Shown here: piece by piece, positions 1 to 8,535 of the stretch
How positions within the stretch are numbered: the first letter of the stretch is position 1
Layout: every line of letters begins with the position of its first letter
Assembly (NCBI RefSeq): GCF_036250735.1
Contig: NZ_CP109430.1
Coordinates: forward strand, 7,006,001 to 7,070,000
Direction of reading: 5' to 3'
DNA length: 64,000 nucleotides
From: Streptosporangium sp. NBC_01495
Lineage (GTDB): Bacteria; Actinomycetota; Actinomycetes; Streptosporangiales; Streptosporangiaceae
The notes under the pieces: model-generated
What the model was told of the DNA's origin: nothing
The model's input: only the letters and a program-made list of their open reading frames with translations
Databases searched by the model: none
Program-made: the position numbers and the translations under genes

Positions 1-1430
1 AGCAGGAACGCGCCCACCGAGGAGACCATGTTGAGGTCGGTGAACCCGTCGATCGGGCTGTAGTCGGCGTAGCGGCGCGGGAAGCCCTGCGCGCCGAGCC
101 AGTGCTGGACCAGGAAGGTGGTGTGGAAGCCGACGAACAGCGTCCAGAAGTGCACCTTGCCCATGGTGTCGTTCAGCATCTTGCCGGTGAACTTGGGCCA
201 CCAGAAGTAGAAGCCCGCGAACATCGCGAACACCACGGTGCCGAAGACCACGTAGTGGAAGTGCGCCACCACGAAGTACGAGTCGGACACCTGGAAGTCC
301 AGCGGCGGGGAGGCCAGGATGACGCCGGTCAGGCCGCCGAACAGGAACGTCACCAGGAAGCCGATCGAGAACAGCATCGGCGACTCGAACGACAGGTGGC
401 CGCGCCACATGGTGCCGATCCAGTTGAAGAACTTCACCCCGGTGGGCACCGCGATGAGGAACGTCATGAAGGAGAAGAACGGCAGCAGCACCTGTCCCGT
501 GGGGAACATGTGGTGCGCCCACACGGTGATCGACAGGCCCGCGATGGCGATCGTCGCGCTGACCAGGCCGATGTAGCCGAACAGCGGCTTACGGCTGAAG
601 ACCGGCAGCACCTCGGTCACGATGCCGAAGAACGGCAGCGCGATGATGTAGACCTCCGGATGCCCGAAGAACCAGAACAGGTGCTGCCAGAGCAGCGCAC
701 CGCCGGTCTGGGAGTCGAAGATGTGCGTGCCGAGCTTGCGGTCGGCCTCCAGCGCCAGCAGCGCGGCGGCCAGCACCGGGAAGGCCATCAGCACCAGGAT
801 CGAGGTGAGCAGGACGTTCCAGGTGAACATCGGCAGGCGGAACATCGTCATGCCGGGCGCGCGCATGCAGATGATCGTGGTGATGAAGTTCACCGAGCCG
901 AGGATCGTGCCCAGACCGCTGATGGTCAGGCCCACGATCCACAGGTCGCCGCCGATTCCGGGAGAGCTGATCGCGTTCGACAGCGGGGTGTAGGCGAACC
1001 AGCCGAAGCTGGCCGCGCCGCCCGGGGTGATGAACCCCGACAGGGCGATGAGGCTGCCGAAGGTGAAGAGCCAGTAGCTGACCATGTTCAGTCGCGGGAA
1101 GGCGACGTCGGGGGCGCCGATCTGCAGGGGCATCAGCTCGTTGGCGAAGCCCGCGAACAGCGGGGTCGCGAACATCAGCAGCATGACGGTGCCGTGCATG
1201 GTGAACAGCTGGTTGAACTGCTCGTTGCTGGTCAGCTGGAGACCCGGCTGCGCCAGCTCCGCCCTCATGATCAGCGCCATGACGCCGCCGATCAGGAAGA
1301 AGATGAACGAGGTGATCAGGTAAAGGTGTCCGATGATCTTGTGATCGGTGGACGACGCCCACTTCGTGATGATCGAACCCTTGCGGGTCGGCACCGGGGA
1401 GAGGACGAGGGGTTCGTTAAGTGCGGTCAC
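1..1430 (-). CDS. ctaD: cytochrome c oxidase subunit I (3' end outside window)
   Basis: Catalytic haem-copper subunit of the membrane aa3 oxidase, reducing O2 and pumping protons. The reverse-strand frame from a GTG at 1430 reads VTALNEPLVLSPVPTRKGS and then a continuous multi-helix protein with STDHKIIGHLY near residue 28, the His-Tyr crosslink motif GHPEVYIIALPFFGI and the copper/haem histidines in WAHHMF and HFHYVVFG. About 476 residues are present; the usual length is 550-580, so the C-terminus lies beyond base 1. The GTG overlaps the ctaC stop (GTGA, 4 bases), giving translational coupling. No supported alternative identity. Confidence 0.97.
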   Translation of the reverse strand, partial: MTALNEPLVLSPVPTRKGSIITKWASSTDHKIIGHLYLITSFIFFLIGGVMALIMRAELAQPGLQLTSNEQFNQLFTMHGTVMLLMFATPLFAGFANELMPLQIGAPDVAFPRLNMVSYWLFTFGSLIALSGFITPGGAASFGWFAYTPLSNAISSPGIGGDLWIVGLTISGLGTILGSVNFITTIICMRAPGMTMFRLPMFTWNVLLTSILVLMAFPVLAAALLALEADRKLGTHIFDSQTGGALLWQHLFWFFGHPEVYIIALPFFGIVTEVLPVFSRKPLFGYIGLVSATIAIAGLSITVWAHHMFPTGQVLLPFFSFMTFLIAVPTGVKFFNWIGTMWRGHLSFESPMLFSIGFLVTFLFGGLTGVILASPPLDFQVSDSYFVVAHFHYVVFGTVVFAMFAGFYFWWPKFTGKMLNDTMGKVHFWTLFVGFHTTFLVQHWLGAQGFPRRYADYSPIDGFTDLNMVSSVGAFL

Positions 1431-2224
1431 TGGGCACCCGCCTGGCTAGCGATGTACTGGTCGAACTCGGCCGGGGGCACGAGCTTCACCGAGAAGAGCA
1501 TCCGGCTGTGGTCGACGCCGCAGAGCTCGGCACAGCGGCCGGCGTAGACACCGGGCTTGTCCAAGGTCTCGACCTCGAACTTGTTGTTCACCCCGGGGAT
1601 CACGTCGAGCTTGAAGTGGAACGCCGGGACCCAGAAGGAGTGGATGACGTCCGGCGAGTGGAGATCGAACCTGATCTTCTTACCGGCCGGCAGCACCAGC
1701 TGCGGCCCCTTGGTGTAGTCGGCGGCGGGCTGGCCGACCACCTGGGCGGTCTTGCCGTTGTAGTCCGTGGTGAAGCGCCAGCTCCACTGGAAGCCCTCGA
1801 CCTTGACCGTCACGTCGGGCTTGGCGGACATGCTGGTGATGTAGTTCTGGTCCCGCGCGGTGAAGAAGAAGAAAACGCCGACCATGATGATCGGCACCAC
1901 CGTGTAGAGGATCTCGATCGGGAGGTTGTACCGCACCTGGGGCGGCAGCTCCTCCTTGGAGTTCTTCTTCTTGCGGTGGAAGGCAACGGACCAGAGGATC
2001 AGGCCCCACACGACCACACCGGTGGCGAGGGCGGCGATCCACGATCCGTTCCACAGACTCTGGACGGCTTCGGACTGCTTGGTGACGCCCTCGGGCAAGC
2101 CGGCTCGGGACCAGTCTTCGGCACTGCACGCCGTCAGGGAAACCAGCAGCAGCGCCAGAGCGGCAGCGCGTGGCACCCGGCGGCGGGCCAACGGACGCCG
2201 TGCAGAACGGCGGGTCGGACTCAC
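1427..2224 (-). CDS. ctaC: cytochrome c oxidase subunit II
   Basis: CuA-bearing subunit that accepts electrons from cytochrome c or the bc1 complex and passes them to subunit I. The protein (265 aa from the chosen start) has a basic N-terminus and a lipobox-like signal ending LTAC. Two transmembrane helices follow (SWIAALATGVVVWGLILWSV and the IEILYTVVPIIMVGVFFFF stretch), then the cupredoxin domain with the CuA ligands in GRCAELCGVDHSRM. The frame is also open to a GTG at 2260, but that start has GGA directly against it and would place a perfect palindrome inside the gene. The GTG at 2224 (VSPTRRSARR) matches the N-terminus usual in actinobacterial homologues. First gene of the ctaC-ctaD operon. 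Confidence 0.95.
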   Translation of the reverse strand: MSPTRRSARRPLARRRVPRAAALALLLVSLTACSAEDWSRAGLPEGVTKQSEAVQSLWNGSWIAALATGVVVWGLILWSVAFHRKKKNSKEELPPQVRYNLPIEILYTVVPIIMVGVFFFFTARDQNYITSMSAKPDVTVKVEGFQWSWRFTTDYNGKTAQVVGQPAADYTKGPQLVLPAGKKIRFDLHSPDVIHSFWVPAFHFKLDVIPGVNNKFEVETLDKPGVYAGRCAELCGVDHSRMLFSVKLVPPAEFDQYIASQAGAQ

Positions 2225-2248
2225 GGATCGCCTACCCCACAGATGAAG

Positions 2249-2267
2249 CCCAGGAGTCACTCCTGGG
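2249..2267. promoter_or_regulatory. 19-bp perfect inverted repeat upstream of ctaC
   Basis: CCCAGGAGT-C-ACTCCTGGG: 9-base arms around one base, 25 bases upstream of the preferred ctaC start. It lies between the divergent ctaC and cysteine desulfurase genes. Too short a loop for a stem-loop terminator, so a protein-binding operator is the likelier reading; the binding factor is unknown. Confidence 0.45.
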
Positions 2268-2393
2268 CGGTCGTTTGTTCACGTTCAAGATTTCGTAGTT
2301 CACAGCTTCACGCTGGGGGACACATTAGCGCGCACACCCCTCGCCCTCCCCCGCAGCCCCCGCACGCACCGCGCGTGGTGCGACGATTGGGAC

Positions 2394-3530
2394 GTGGCGT
2401 ACTTCGACGCGGCTTCCACGGAGCCGCTGCACCCCCAGGCGCGCGAGGCTCTGATCGCGGCCCTCGACGTCGGCTGGGCCGACCCCGCGAGACTTTACGG
2501 TTCCGCCCGCCGGGCAAGGATGTTACTGGAACAGGCGAGGACCGAGGTGGCCGAGGCCCTGGGCGTCAGGCCGGACGAGGTCTCCTTCACCTCCTCCGGC
2601 ACCCAGGCGGTGCACCTGGGCGTCCTCGGCACCCTGCACGGCCGCCGCAGGACCGGCCGCCGCCTGGTCACCTCGGCCGTGGAGCACTCCAGCGTGCTGC
2701 ACGCGGCGGGCATCCACGAGCGCGACGGCGGCTCGGTCGAGACGGTCGGCGTCGGCATCACCGGCGCGGTCGACCCCGGAGCCTTCGGCGAGGCGGTCCG
2801 CGCCGAGGGCACGGCCCTCGCCTGCCTGCAGAGCGCCAACCACGAGGTCGGCACGCTCCAGCCGGTCGCCGAGGCGGCGGCGGCGTGCGCGGAGGCGGGG
2901 GTGCCGCTGCTGGTGGACGCGGCCCAGACAGCGGGCAGGATGCCGCTGCCCCCCGGCTGGTCGGTGCTGGCCGCCAGCGCGCACAAGTGGGGCGGTCCCG
3001 CCGGGGTCGGCGTGCTGGTGGTCCGCAAGGGCACCCGGTGGCGTACCCCGCTGCCCGAGGACGACCGCGAGCGCCGCCGGGTCCCCGGATTCGAGAACGT
3101 CCCCGCGGTCGTCGCGGCGGCCGCCGCGCTGCGCGCCACGGTGACCGAGTCGGCCCTGGAGTCGGCCAGGCTCTCGGCGCTCGTGGACCGTGTCAGGGCC
3201 GAGGTGCCCCGGCTGGTCCCGGACGTCGAGGTCATCGGCGATCCGGTCGTACGAGCACCGCATATTGTCACCTTTTCGTGTCTTTATGTGGAAGGTGAGG
3301 CATTGCTAACGGAACTCGACAAGGCTGGGTTCTCGGTATCGTCCGGCAGCTCCTGCACGGCGAGTACGCTTCGTCCGTCGCATGTTTTGGAGGCCATGGG
3401 CGTGCTCACGCACGGGAACGTCCGCGTTTCGCTACCCCGGGGCACCTCGGCGACAGATGTCGACCGTTTTCTCGCCCTTCTGCCGGACACGGTGCGGAGG
3501 ATCCGCGAGGAGGCGGGGGTCAAGCTTTGA
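2394..3530 (+). CDS. cysteine desulfurase (NifS/IscS-type, PLP enzyme)
   Basis: Takes sulfur from cysteine as an enzyme persulfide for Fe-S clusters or sulfur transfer. 378 aa, GTG start, full family length. Visible motifs: N-terminal YFDAASTEPLHP, the PLP-binding SSGTQAVH, ANHEVGTLQP, DAAQTAGRM, the Schiff-base lysine in SAHKWGG (about residue 200) and the catalytic cysteine loop SSGSSCTAST near residue 325. Immediately followed by a TusA-like gene (22-base gap), so its persulfide probably goes to that carrier rather than, or as well as, to Fe-S scaffolds. Class I (IscS) versus II cannot be settled by reading alone, but the long SSGSSC loop fits class I. Confidence 0.93.
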   Translation: MAYFDAASTEPLHPQAREALIAALDVGWADPARLYGSARRARMLLEQARTEVAEALGVRPDEVSFTSSGTQAVHLGVLGTLHGRRRTGRRLVTSAVEHSSVLHAAGIHERDGGSVETVGVGITGAVDPGAFGEAVRAEGTALACLQSANHEVGTLQPVAEAAAACAEAGVPLLVDAAQTAGRMPLPPGWSVLAASAHKWGGPAGVGVLVVRKGTRWRTPLPEDDRERRRVPGFENVPAVVAAAAALRATVTESALESARLSALVDRVRAEVPRLVPDVEVIGDPVVRAPHIVTFSCLYVEGEALLTELDKAGFSVSSGSSCTASTLRPSHVLEAMGVLTHGNVRVSLPRGTSATDVDRFLALLPDTVRRIREEAGVKL

Positions 3531-3552
3531 TCAACATTCGGGGAGTGAAGAC

Positions 3553-3825
3553 GTGATGACGTCCAGCCAGGCCACTCCGGCGGGATCGGCGCGGCCCCCG
3601 GCCCTCACGATCGACGCGCTGGGCAAGAAGTGCCCGATCCCGATCATCATGCTGGCGGCGCAGATCAACGACGTGCCGCGCAACGAGATCGTCGCGGTCC
3701 TCGCCGACGACCCGGCCGCCTTCACCGACATCCCGGCCTGGTGCCGGTTGAAGTCGCACCACCACGTGGGCAGCTACGAGCTCCCGGAGCGCGGCTGGGC
3801 CATCCACGTACGCCGCAATTACTGA
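3553..3825 (+). CDS. TusA/SirA-like sulfur carrier protein
   Basis: 90-aa protein with the TusA signature LGKKCPIPIIML, the CPxP cysteine being the residue that carries persulfide in this family. The rest (TDIPAWCRLKSHHHVG, ending GWAIHVRRNY) fits the alpha/beta TusA fold. GTG at 3553 is preferred because GGGGAG (3540-3545) sits 7 bases before it; the in-frame ATG at 3556 is also possible. It directly follows the cysteine desulfurase, so the two look like a donor/acceptor sulfur relay. The final acceptor (tRNA thiolation, molybdenum cofactor or another) is not indicated by neighbours. Confidence 0.88.
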   Translation: MMTSSQATPAGSARPPALTIDALGKKCPIPIIMLAAQINDVPRNEIVAVLADDPAAFTDIPAWCRLKSHHHVGSYELPERGWAIHVRRNY

Positions 3826-3886
3826 CATGTCCTGAAATTGGGTATGACCCTCCCCGAAAATACGCCAAACGGTTCGGGGGGACGGC

Positions 3887-4309
3887 ATGAGCGGTGAGAC
3901 GGCCAGAGATCTGATGCACGCCGGGGTCCGGTGCGTCGAGGCACACGAGACACTCGACCGGGCGGCGCAGATGATGCGGGACATGAACGTGGGCGCGCTG
4001 CCCATCTGCGGCAGCGACGACCGGCTGAAGGGGATCATCACCGACCGCGACATCGTGGTCAGGTGCGTGGCACACGGCCTGGACCCCTCCACGATGACCG
4101 CGGGAGACCTGGCCACCGGCCTGGTCTGGGTGTCCGCGGACGCGAGCGTCGAGGAGGCTCTGGCCAAGATGGAGCAGAACCGGATCCGGCGACTACCGGT
4201 GATCGAGGACGGCCGCATCGTCGGCATGATCACCGAGGCGGACCTGGCCAGGAAACTGCCCGACGACAAGCTGGCCGAGTTCGTGCACCGCGTCTACGCG
4301 AGCGGCTGA
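3887..4309 (+). CDS. tandem CBS-domain protein
   Basis: 140 aa, almost entirely two CBS repeats (about residues 7-65 and 72-132), each with the typical GIITDRDI / GMITEADLA end. CBS pairs bind adenosine nucleotides and sense energy state. No catalytic domain is attached, so this is a stand-alone regulator like the hypoxia/stress CBS proteins of actinobacteria; its target is unknown. ATG with GGGGGGA just upstream. Followed by a strong hairpin at 4501-4523 where it converges with the kinase gene. Confidence 0.9.
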   Translation: MSGETARDLMHAGVRCVEAHETLDRAAQMMRDMNVGALPICGSDDRLKGIITDRDIVVRCVAHGLDPSTMTAGDLATGLVWVSADASVEEALAKMEQNRIRRLPVIEDGRIVGMITEADLARKLPDDKLAEFVHRVYASG

Positions 4310-4480
4310 CCCCCGGCGCACCCGGCTCACGCGAGCGCCCGCACACCCGCCCCGCGCGGGCGTCCGCACACCCGCTCACGCGAGCACCCGCACACCCGGC
4401 ACACCCGCCCCGCGCGGGCGTCCGGCAGCGGCCGGGCCACCGCCGGGCGTCGGCCCGGCCGGTGGTCCGATCGGCGGTTC
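4310..4480. repeat. imperfect GC-rich direct repeats between convergent genes
   Basis: The 3' intergenic sequence repeats CGCACACCCG-type units, including two copies of the longer stretch CACCCGCCCCGCGCGGGCGT (near 4344 and 4400). No coding signal or RNA gene seen. Confidence 0.6.
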
Positions 4481-4500
4481 GGAAGCGTGGTTCCGAAAGC

Positions 4501-4523
4501 GGGGTCCCGGGAAGCGGGACCCC
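4501..4523. terminator. hairpin between convergent CBS and kinase genes
   Basis: GGGGTCCCG-GGAAG-CGGGACCCC, a perfect 9-bp stem with a 5-base loop, without a T-tract. It could end transcription from either side. Confidence 0.6.
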
Positions 4524-4559
4524 GGGAGGACGCCGGGAGGACGCCGGGAGGACGCCGGG
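4524..4559. repeat. 11-bp tandem repeat, 3 copies
   Basis: GGGAGGACGCC at 4524, 4535 and 4546 followed by GGGA. Simple slippage-type repeat downstream of the kinase gene. Confidence 0.8.
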
Positions 4560-4597
4560 ACGTGGCGGCTCAGGAGAGGCCCCGGAGCCGTGGCGGC

Positions 4598-5584
4598 TCA
4601 GGCGTGGTGGCACTTCACGAAGGCGGCCACCTCGGCGGCGGCGTCGGCGCCGTAGGCGCTGGCGAGGCGCTCCAGGAAGACCTTCTGGCCGAGCTCGTAC
4701 TCCTGTCCGCCGACACGCTCCAGGACGTGGGTGGCGGTGAGGTTGCCGACCTGGCCGCAGCGCTCCGGGGACAGGCCCCAGGCCAGGGCGGCCAGGAAGC
4801 CGGAGCGGAAGGCGTCGCCCACCCCGGTGGGGTCGGCCTTGCCGAGCTCGGGCGCCGGGGGGACGTGCAGGGACGGCTCGCCCTTGCGGTCGATGACCAC
4901 GCCCTTGGGACCGAGCGTGGTGACGCGGACGCCGACCCGGTCGAGGATCTCCTCGTCGCTCCAGCCGGTCTTCTGCTCGATCATGCCCTTCTCGTAGTCG
5001 TTGCCGAACAGGTAGGCGGCGCCGTCGACCAGCTCGCGGATCTGCTCACCGGGCATGCGGGCGAGCTGCTGGGAGGGGTCGGCGGCGAACGGGATCGCGC
5101 GCTGACGCGCCTCGGCGGTGTGCCTGAGCATCGCCTCGGGGTCGTTGGGGCTGATCAGCACCAGGTCCAGGCCGCCGACCCGCTGGGCCACCGGGCCGAG
5201 CTCGATGAGGCGGGCCTCGGCCATCGCGCCGGTGTAGAACGAGGCGATCTGGTTGTGGTCGTCGTCGGTCGTACACAGGAAGCGGGCGGTGTGGTGCGTC
5301 TCGGAAACGTGGATGGAGTCGCAGTCGACGCCGTGACGCTCCAGCCAGGAGCGGTAGTCGGCGAAGTCGGCGCCGACCGCGCCGACCAGGATGGGACTGA
5401 GCCCCAGGCAGCCCATTCCGAACGCGATGTTGGCCGCGCAGCCGCCGCGGCGGACCTGCAGGTCGTCCACGAGGAACGACAGGGAAACCCGGTCGAGCTG
5501 ATCGGCGATGAGCTGGTCGCTGAAGCGGCCGGGGAAGGTCATCAGTTGATCGGTCGCGATTGAGCCGGTGACGGCGATGCGCAC
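4598..5584 (-). CDS. PfkB-family carbohydrate/nucleoside kinase
   Basis: 328 aa ribokinase-fold kinase. N-terminal VTGSIATDQLMTFPGRF, the substrate-binding RRGGCAANIAFGM glycine motif near residue 46, and the C-terminal anion-hole/catalytic signature DPTGVGDAFRSGF with the base aspartate. Homologues at this conserved actinobacterial position beside ctaCD and erpA are annotated as sugar or adenosine kinases; the FLCTTDDDHNQIASFYTGA segment resembles adenosine kinase-like members, but substrate is not proven. GTG start at 5584 preceded by GAGGAG. Confidence 0.9.
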   Translation of the reverse strand: MRIAVTGSIATDQLMTFPGRFSDQLIADQLDRVSLSFLVDDLQVRRGGCAANIAFGMGCLGLSPILVGAVGADFADYRSWLERHGVDCDSIHVSETHHTARFLCTTDDDHNQIASFYTGAMAEARLIELGPVAQRVGGLDLVLISPNDPEAMLRHTAEARQRAIPFAADPSQQLARMPGEQIRELVDGAAYLFGNDYEKGMIEQKTGWSDEEILDRVGVRVTTLGPKGVVIDRKGEPSLHVPPAPELGKADPTGVGDAFRSGFLAALAWGLSPERCGQVGNLTATHVLERVGGQEYELGQKVFLERLASAYGADAAAEVAAFVKCHHA

Positions 5585-5721
5585 GGGGTTCTTCTCCTCG
5601 TTGTCAGCATCTCTGGGAACGCGGGCGATTGAGCCACGCGGGAAGATGAGCCACGCAAGAATACGCGACCTTCCTCGCGTCTCGCTCGTTCCTGCGTGCT
5701 ACCCCGATCGCGCGCGCGAAA

Positions 5722-5755
5722 GCCCCGCGGGGTGACCAATGTCACCCCGCGGGGC
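5722..5755 (-). terminator. strong hairpin after erpA
   Basis: 15-bp perfect stem (GCCCCGCGGGGTGAC with its complement) and a 4-base loop, 27 bases beyond the erpA stop. Confidence 0.8.
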
Positions 5756-5781
5756 CGGGCGTTCTCGCCTGTTCGACTCGC

Positions 5782-6135
5782 CTAGTTGAACGAGTCACCA
5801 CAGGCGCACGAGCCGCCGGCGTTCGGGTTGTCGATCGTGAAGCCCTGCTTCTCGATCGTGTCGACGAAGTCGACGGTGGCGCCCACGAGGTAGGGGGCGC
5901 TCATCCGGTCGGTGACCACGCTCACGCCGTCGAAGTCGGAGACGACGTCGCCGTCCATCGAACGGTCGTCGAAGAAGAGCTGGTAGCGCAGGCCGGAACA
6001 GCCACCGGGCTGCACGGCCACGCGCAGCTGGAGACCCTCCTCGCCCTGCTGCTCCAGCAGGCTCTTGACCTTCGCCGCGGCCGCGGAACTGAGGATCAGG
6101 CCCTGCGCCGTGGTCTCGCTGCTCTCAACCGACAT
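5782..6135 (-). CDS. erpA: iron-sulfur cluster insertion protein (A-type carrier)
   Basis: 117 aa HesB/IscA-family carrier that delivers Fe-S clusters to apo-enzymes. The three conserved cysteines are present: GGCSGLRY (about residue 46) and the C-terminal GGSCACGDSFN. GGGAG lies 8 bases before the ATG. It is divergent from nadA, whose product needs a [4Fe-4S] cluster, so a client relationship is plausible. Ends in a strong hairpin. Confidence 0.95.
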   Translation of the reverse strand: MSVESSETTAQGLILSSAAAAKVKSLLEQQGEEGLQLRVAVQPGGCSGLRYQLFFDDRSMDGDVVSDFDGVSVVTDRMSAPYLVGATVDFVDTIEKQGFTIDNPNAGGSCACGDSFN

Positions 6136-6346
6136 GTTGGTGACTCCCGCGTCTGCGTCAGCCGCTCCCCGGGAACGGCTGTCTGTTAATGACGTCCTTC
6201 TCAGACGCTACCAACACCCGCCCCCCGGCACACATTCCTCAGCCGCCAGAACCATCCGCCTTTGGACAAAACCCCCTCCCCAGGAATAAAGCCCCAATCC
6301 CGTGTGTCATCATTAGTCGTCACTTCGACGATAAGGGGGTGTGGCC

Positions 6347-7501
6347 ATGACGACCACCGAGACCGGGCTTCCGCTCTTCGTCCTCGGCAAGGGTGTCGAT
6401 CCGCACAGCGAGCGCGGCGTCGACTGTCCCGGCGAGCTGCCGTCCGCTTCCGACCCGGCGCTCGTCGAGCGCGCCAGGAGGGCCAAGGCGGCGCTCGGCG
6501 ACAGGGTCTTCGTGCTGGGCCACCACTACCAGCGCGACGAGGTCATCCAGTTCGCCGACGTGACCGGCGACTCGTTCAAACTCGCCAAGGAGGCCGCGGC
6601 CCGCCCCGACGCCGAGTACATCGTCTTCTGCGGTGTGCACTTCATGGCCGAATCCGCCGACATCCTCACCTCGAGCTCCCAGAAGGTCGTGCTGCCCGAC
6701 CTCGCGGCCGGGTGCTCGATGGCCGACATGGCCACCTTCGACCAGGTCGAGGAGTGCTGGGAGGCCCTGGAGGACGCGGGGATCGCCGGGGTCACCGTCC
6801 CCGTCACCTACATGAACTCCAGCGCCGACATCAAGGCGTTCTGCGGGCGCAACGGCGGCGCCGTGTGCACCTCCTCCAACGCCAGGCGCGCCCTGGAGTG
6901 GGCCTTCTCGCGCGGGGAGAAGGTGCTCTTCCTTCCCGACCAGCACCTGGGCCGCAACACCGCGGTGCTGGAGCTGGGCCTGTCGCTGGACGACTGCGTC
7001 GTCTACAACCCGCACCGGCCGAACGGCGGCCTCACCGCCGAGCAGCTCGGGAACGCCAAGGTGATCCTGTGGAAGGGGCACTGCTCGGTGCACGGCCGCT
7101 TCAGCGCCGAGTGCGTGGACGACGTCCGCGCCCGCATCCCCGGCGTCAACGTGCTGGTCCACCCCGAGTGCAGGCACGAGGTCGTCACCAAGGCCGACCA
7201 CGTCGGTTCGACCGAGTACATCATCAAGAAGCTCGAGGAGGCTCCGGCCGGGTCCTCCTGGGCGGTGGGCACCGAACTGAACCTGGTCAAGCGGCTCGGC
7301 GCCATGTTCCCCGACAAGAACGTGACGTTCCTGGACCGGACGGTCTGCTACTGCTCGACGATGAACCGGATCGACCTCCCGCACCTGGTGTGGGCGCTGG
7401 AGTCGCTCGCCTCCGGCCAGGTCGTCAACCAGATCACCGTGGACGACGACACCGCCCACTGGGCCGGGGTCGCCCTGGACCGGATGCTGGCCCTGCCCTG
7501 A
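6347..7501 (+). CDS. nadA: quinolinate synthase A
   Basis: [4Fe-4S] enzyme condensing iminoaspartate with dihydroxyacetone phosphate to quinolinate in NAD biosynthesis. Motifs: LGHHYQRDEVIQFAD, DSFKLA, FCGVHFMAESAD, DLAAGCSMAD, GHCSVHGRF, VHPECRHEV and GSTEYI, with the cluster cysteines in FCGV, HPEC and the YCSTMN segment. A GTG at 6341 is in frame but is one base from the GGGGG at 6335-6339, while the ATG at 6347 is 7 bases from it, so 6347 is chosen. nadB and nadC are not adjacent here. Confidence 0.96.
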   Translation: MTTTETGLPLFVLGKGVDPHSERGVDCPGELPSASDPALVERARRAKAALGDRVFVLGHHYQRDEVIQFADVTGDSFKLAKEAAARPDAEYIVFCGVHFMAESADILTSSSQKVVLPDLAAGCSMADMATFDQVEECWEALEDAGIAGVTVPVTYMNSSADIKAFCGRNGGAVCTSSNARRALEWAFSRGEKVLFLPDQHLGRNTAVLELGLSLDDCVVYNPHRPNGGLTAEQLGNAKVILWKGHCSVHGRFSAECVDDVRARIPGVNVLVHPECRHEVVTKADHVGSTEYIIKKLEEAPAGSSWAVGTELNLVKRLGAMFPDKNVTFLDRTVCYCSTMNRIDLPHLVWALESLASGQVVNQITVDDDTAHWAGVALDRMLALP

Positions 7502-7581
7502 TTCCGGCCCTGACCTGACGACGAGACCCCGGCCCCGGCCGGGTCCGGGTGTCCCGTGGCTCCGCCCCGATCTCAGGGTGG

Positions 7582-7617
7582 ACGGGCCCCGGCGGGTGGT
7601 GACCCGCCGGGGCCCGT
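7582..7617 (+). terminator. strong hairpin after nadA
   Basis: 16-bp perfect inverted repeat beginning ACGGGCCCCGGCGGGT with a GGTG loop, lying between the convergent nadA and SIMPL genes. Confidence 0.8.
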
Positions 7618-7674
7618 CGCGTGCCGGGGACCTGTCGCGTACCCGGGGTCGGGGGAGCACCGCGTGAGCGGGGC

Positions 7675-8400
7675 CTATTCGAGCTCGTAGACCACCCTGA
7701 CGCTGACGGACACGTTCCGGCGGCCGGGGCTGATCGACGCCTTGTCGGCGATCCCGGCGAAGCCGCGGACCGGCGTCGGCGGGGTGACGCTCTGCTCGCT
7801 GATCTCCATGACGCGGCCGAGCCCGCGGCTCGCGAGCTCGGCGTACTGCGTGGCGCGGCTTCTGGCGTCCTCGAAGGCCGCCTCGCGCGCCAGCCTGAGC
7901 GGCGCGTGGTTGTCGGACACCTCGAAGGTGACACCGTCGAACCGGACCGCCTCTCCGACGGCGGCCGCCGCGTCCACCACGTCGTCCGCGTCGTCGATGT
8001 CGCGCACCACGGCCTCGACGCCCTGCGTGGCCCGGTAGCCGGAGATCGTGGGATATTCCTTGTACTCGGGGCTGAGGGTCAACTCGTCGGTCCGCAGGTC
8101 CTCCGCCGCGATCCCGGTCGCGAGCAGCGCCCGCGTCAGGGCGGCGGCGGCGGTACGGGCGTCGGTGAACGCCGCCCCGGCGGTGGGGCGGCGCACCTCG
8201 ACGCCGGTGTCCAGCCGCATGATGTCGGGAGTGGCGGAGATGCTCCCCTCGCCCACGACCGTGATCTGGGGACGACTCCTCTCCACGGTCACCGCGGAGG
8301 GCTCGGAGTCCGCGAGCGCGGTGCCGCCGGACAGGCCGGCAAGGAACAGCCCCGTGGAGACGAGCACGGCCAAGGCGGCCGCCTGAGACATCTTGATCAT
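7675..8400 (-). CDS. SIMPL-domain (DUF541) exported protein
   Basis: About 241 aa: an N-terminal signal or membrane segment (SQAAALAVLVSTGLFLAG) followed by a SIMPL domain recognisable from ITVVGEGSISATPDIMRLD and the repeated alternation of AFTDARTAAAALT / AFEDARSRATQYAEL helices. SIMPL proteins are periplasmic or surface proteins of poorly defined function. The frame is open well upstream, but that extension runs through a tandem DNA repeat and is not protein-like; ATG 8400 (or 8391) is the first start before the signal peptide. No clear Shine-Dalgarno sequence. Confidence 0.82.
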   Translation of the reverse strand: MIKMSQAAALAVLVSTGLFLAGLSGGTALADSEPSAVTVERSRPQITVVGEGSISATPDIMRLDTGVEVRRPTAGAAFTDARTAAAALTRALLATGIAAEDLRTDELTLSPEYKEYPTISGYRATQGVEAVVRDIDDADDVVDAAAAVGEAVRFDGVTFEVSDNHAPLRLAREAAFEDARSRATQYAELASRGLGRVMEISEQSVTPPTPVRGFAGIADKASISPGRRNVSVSVRVVYELE

Positions 8401-8535
8401 AAAGTCATGGCACCACGGGGCCGCGGTCGCGGCGGCGAGCCCTGCGCGGGCCCTGTCGTGTCTTGGCCGAATCCCGGGCGGGTGTTTTGCGTTCGGCCGG
8501 GGTGGATCCGGGGCTGATCCTGACCGGATCGGGAC

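Noticed and set aside
102..1547. Long plus-strand open frame opposite ctaD/ctaC
   Set aside because: Composition (His/Glu/Arg-rich, no domain) and exact overlap with clear oxidase genes show it is an antisense shadow of high-GC coding DNA.
6317..6334. NadR/NrtR-type operator before nadA
   Set aside because: TTAGTCGTC-n5-GACGATAA is an imperfect dyad with a one-base offset; too weak to assign to a regulator.
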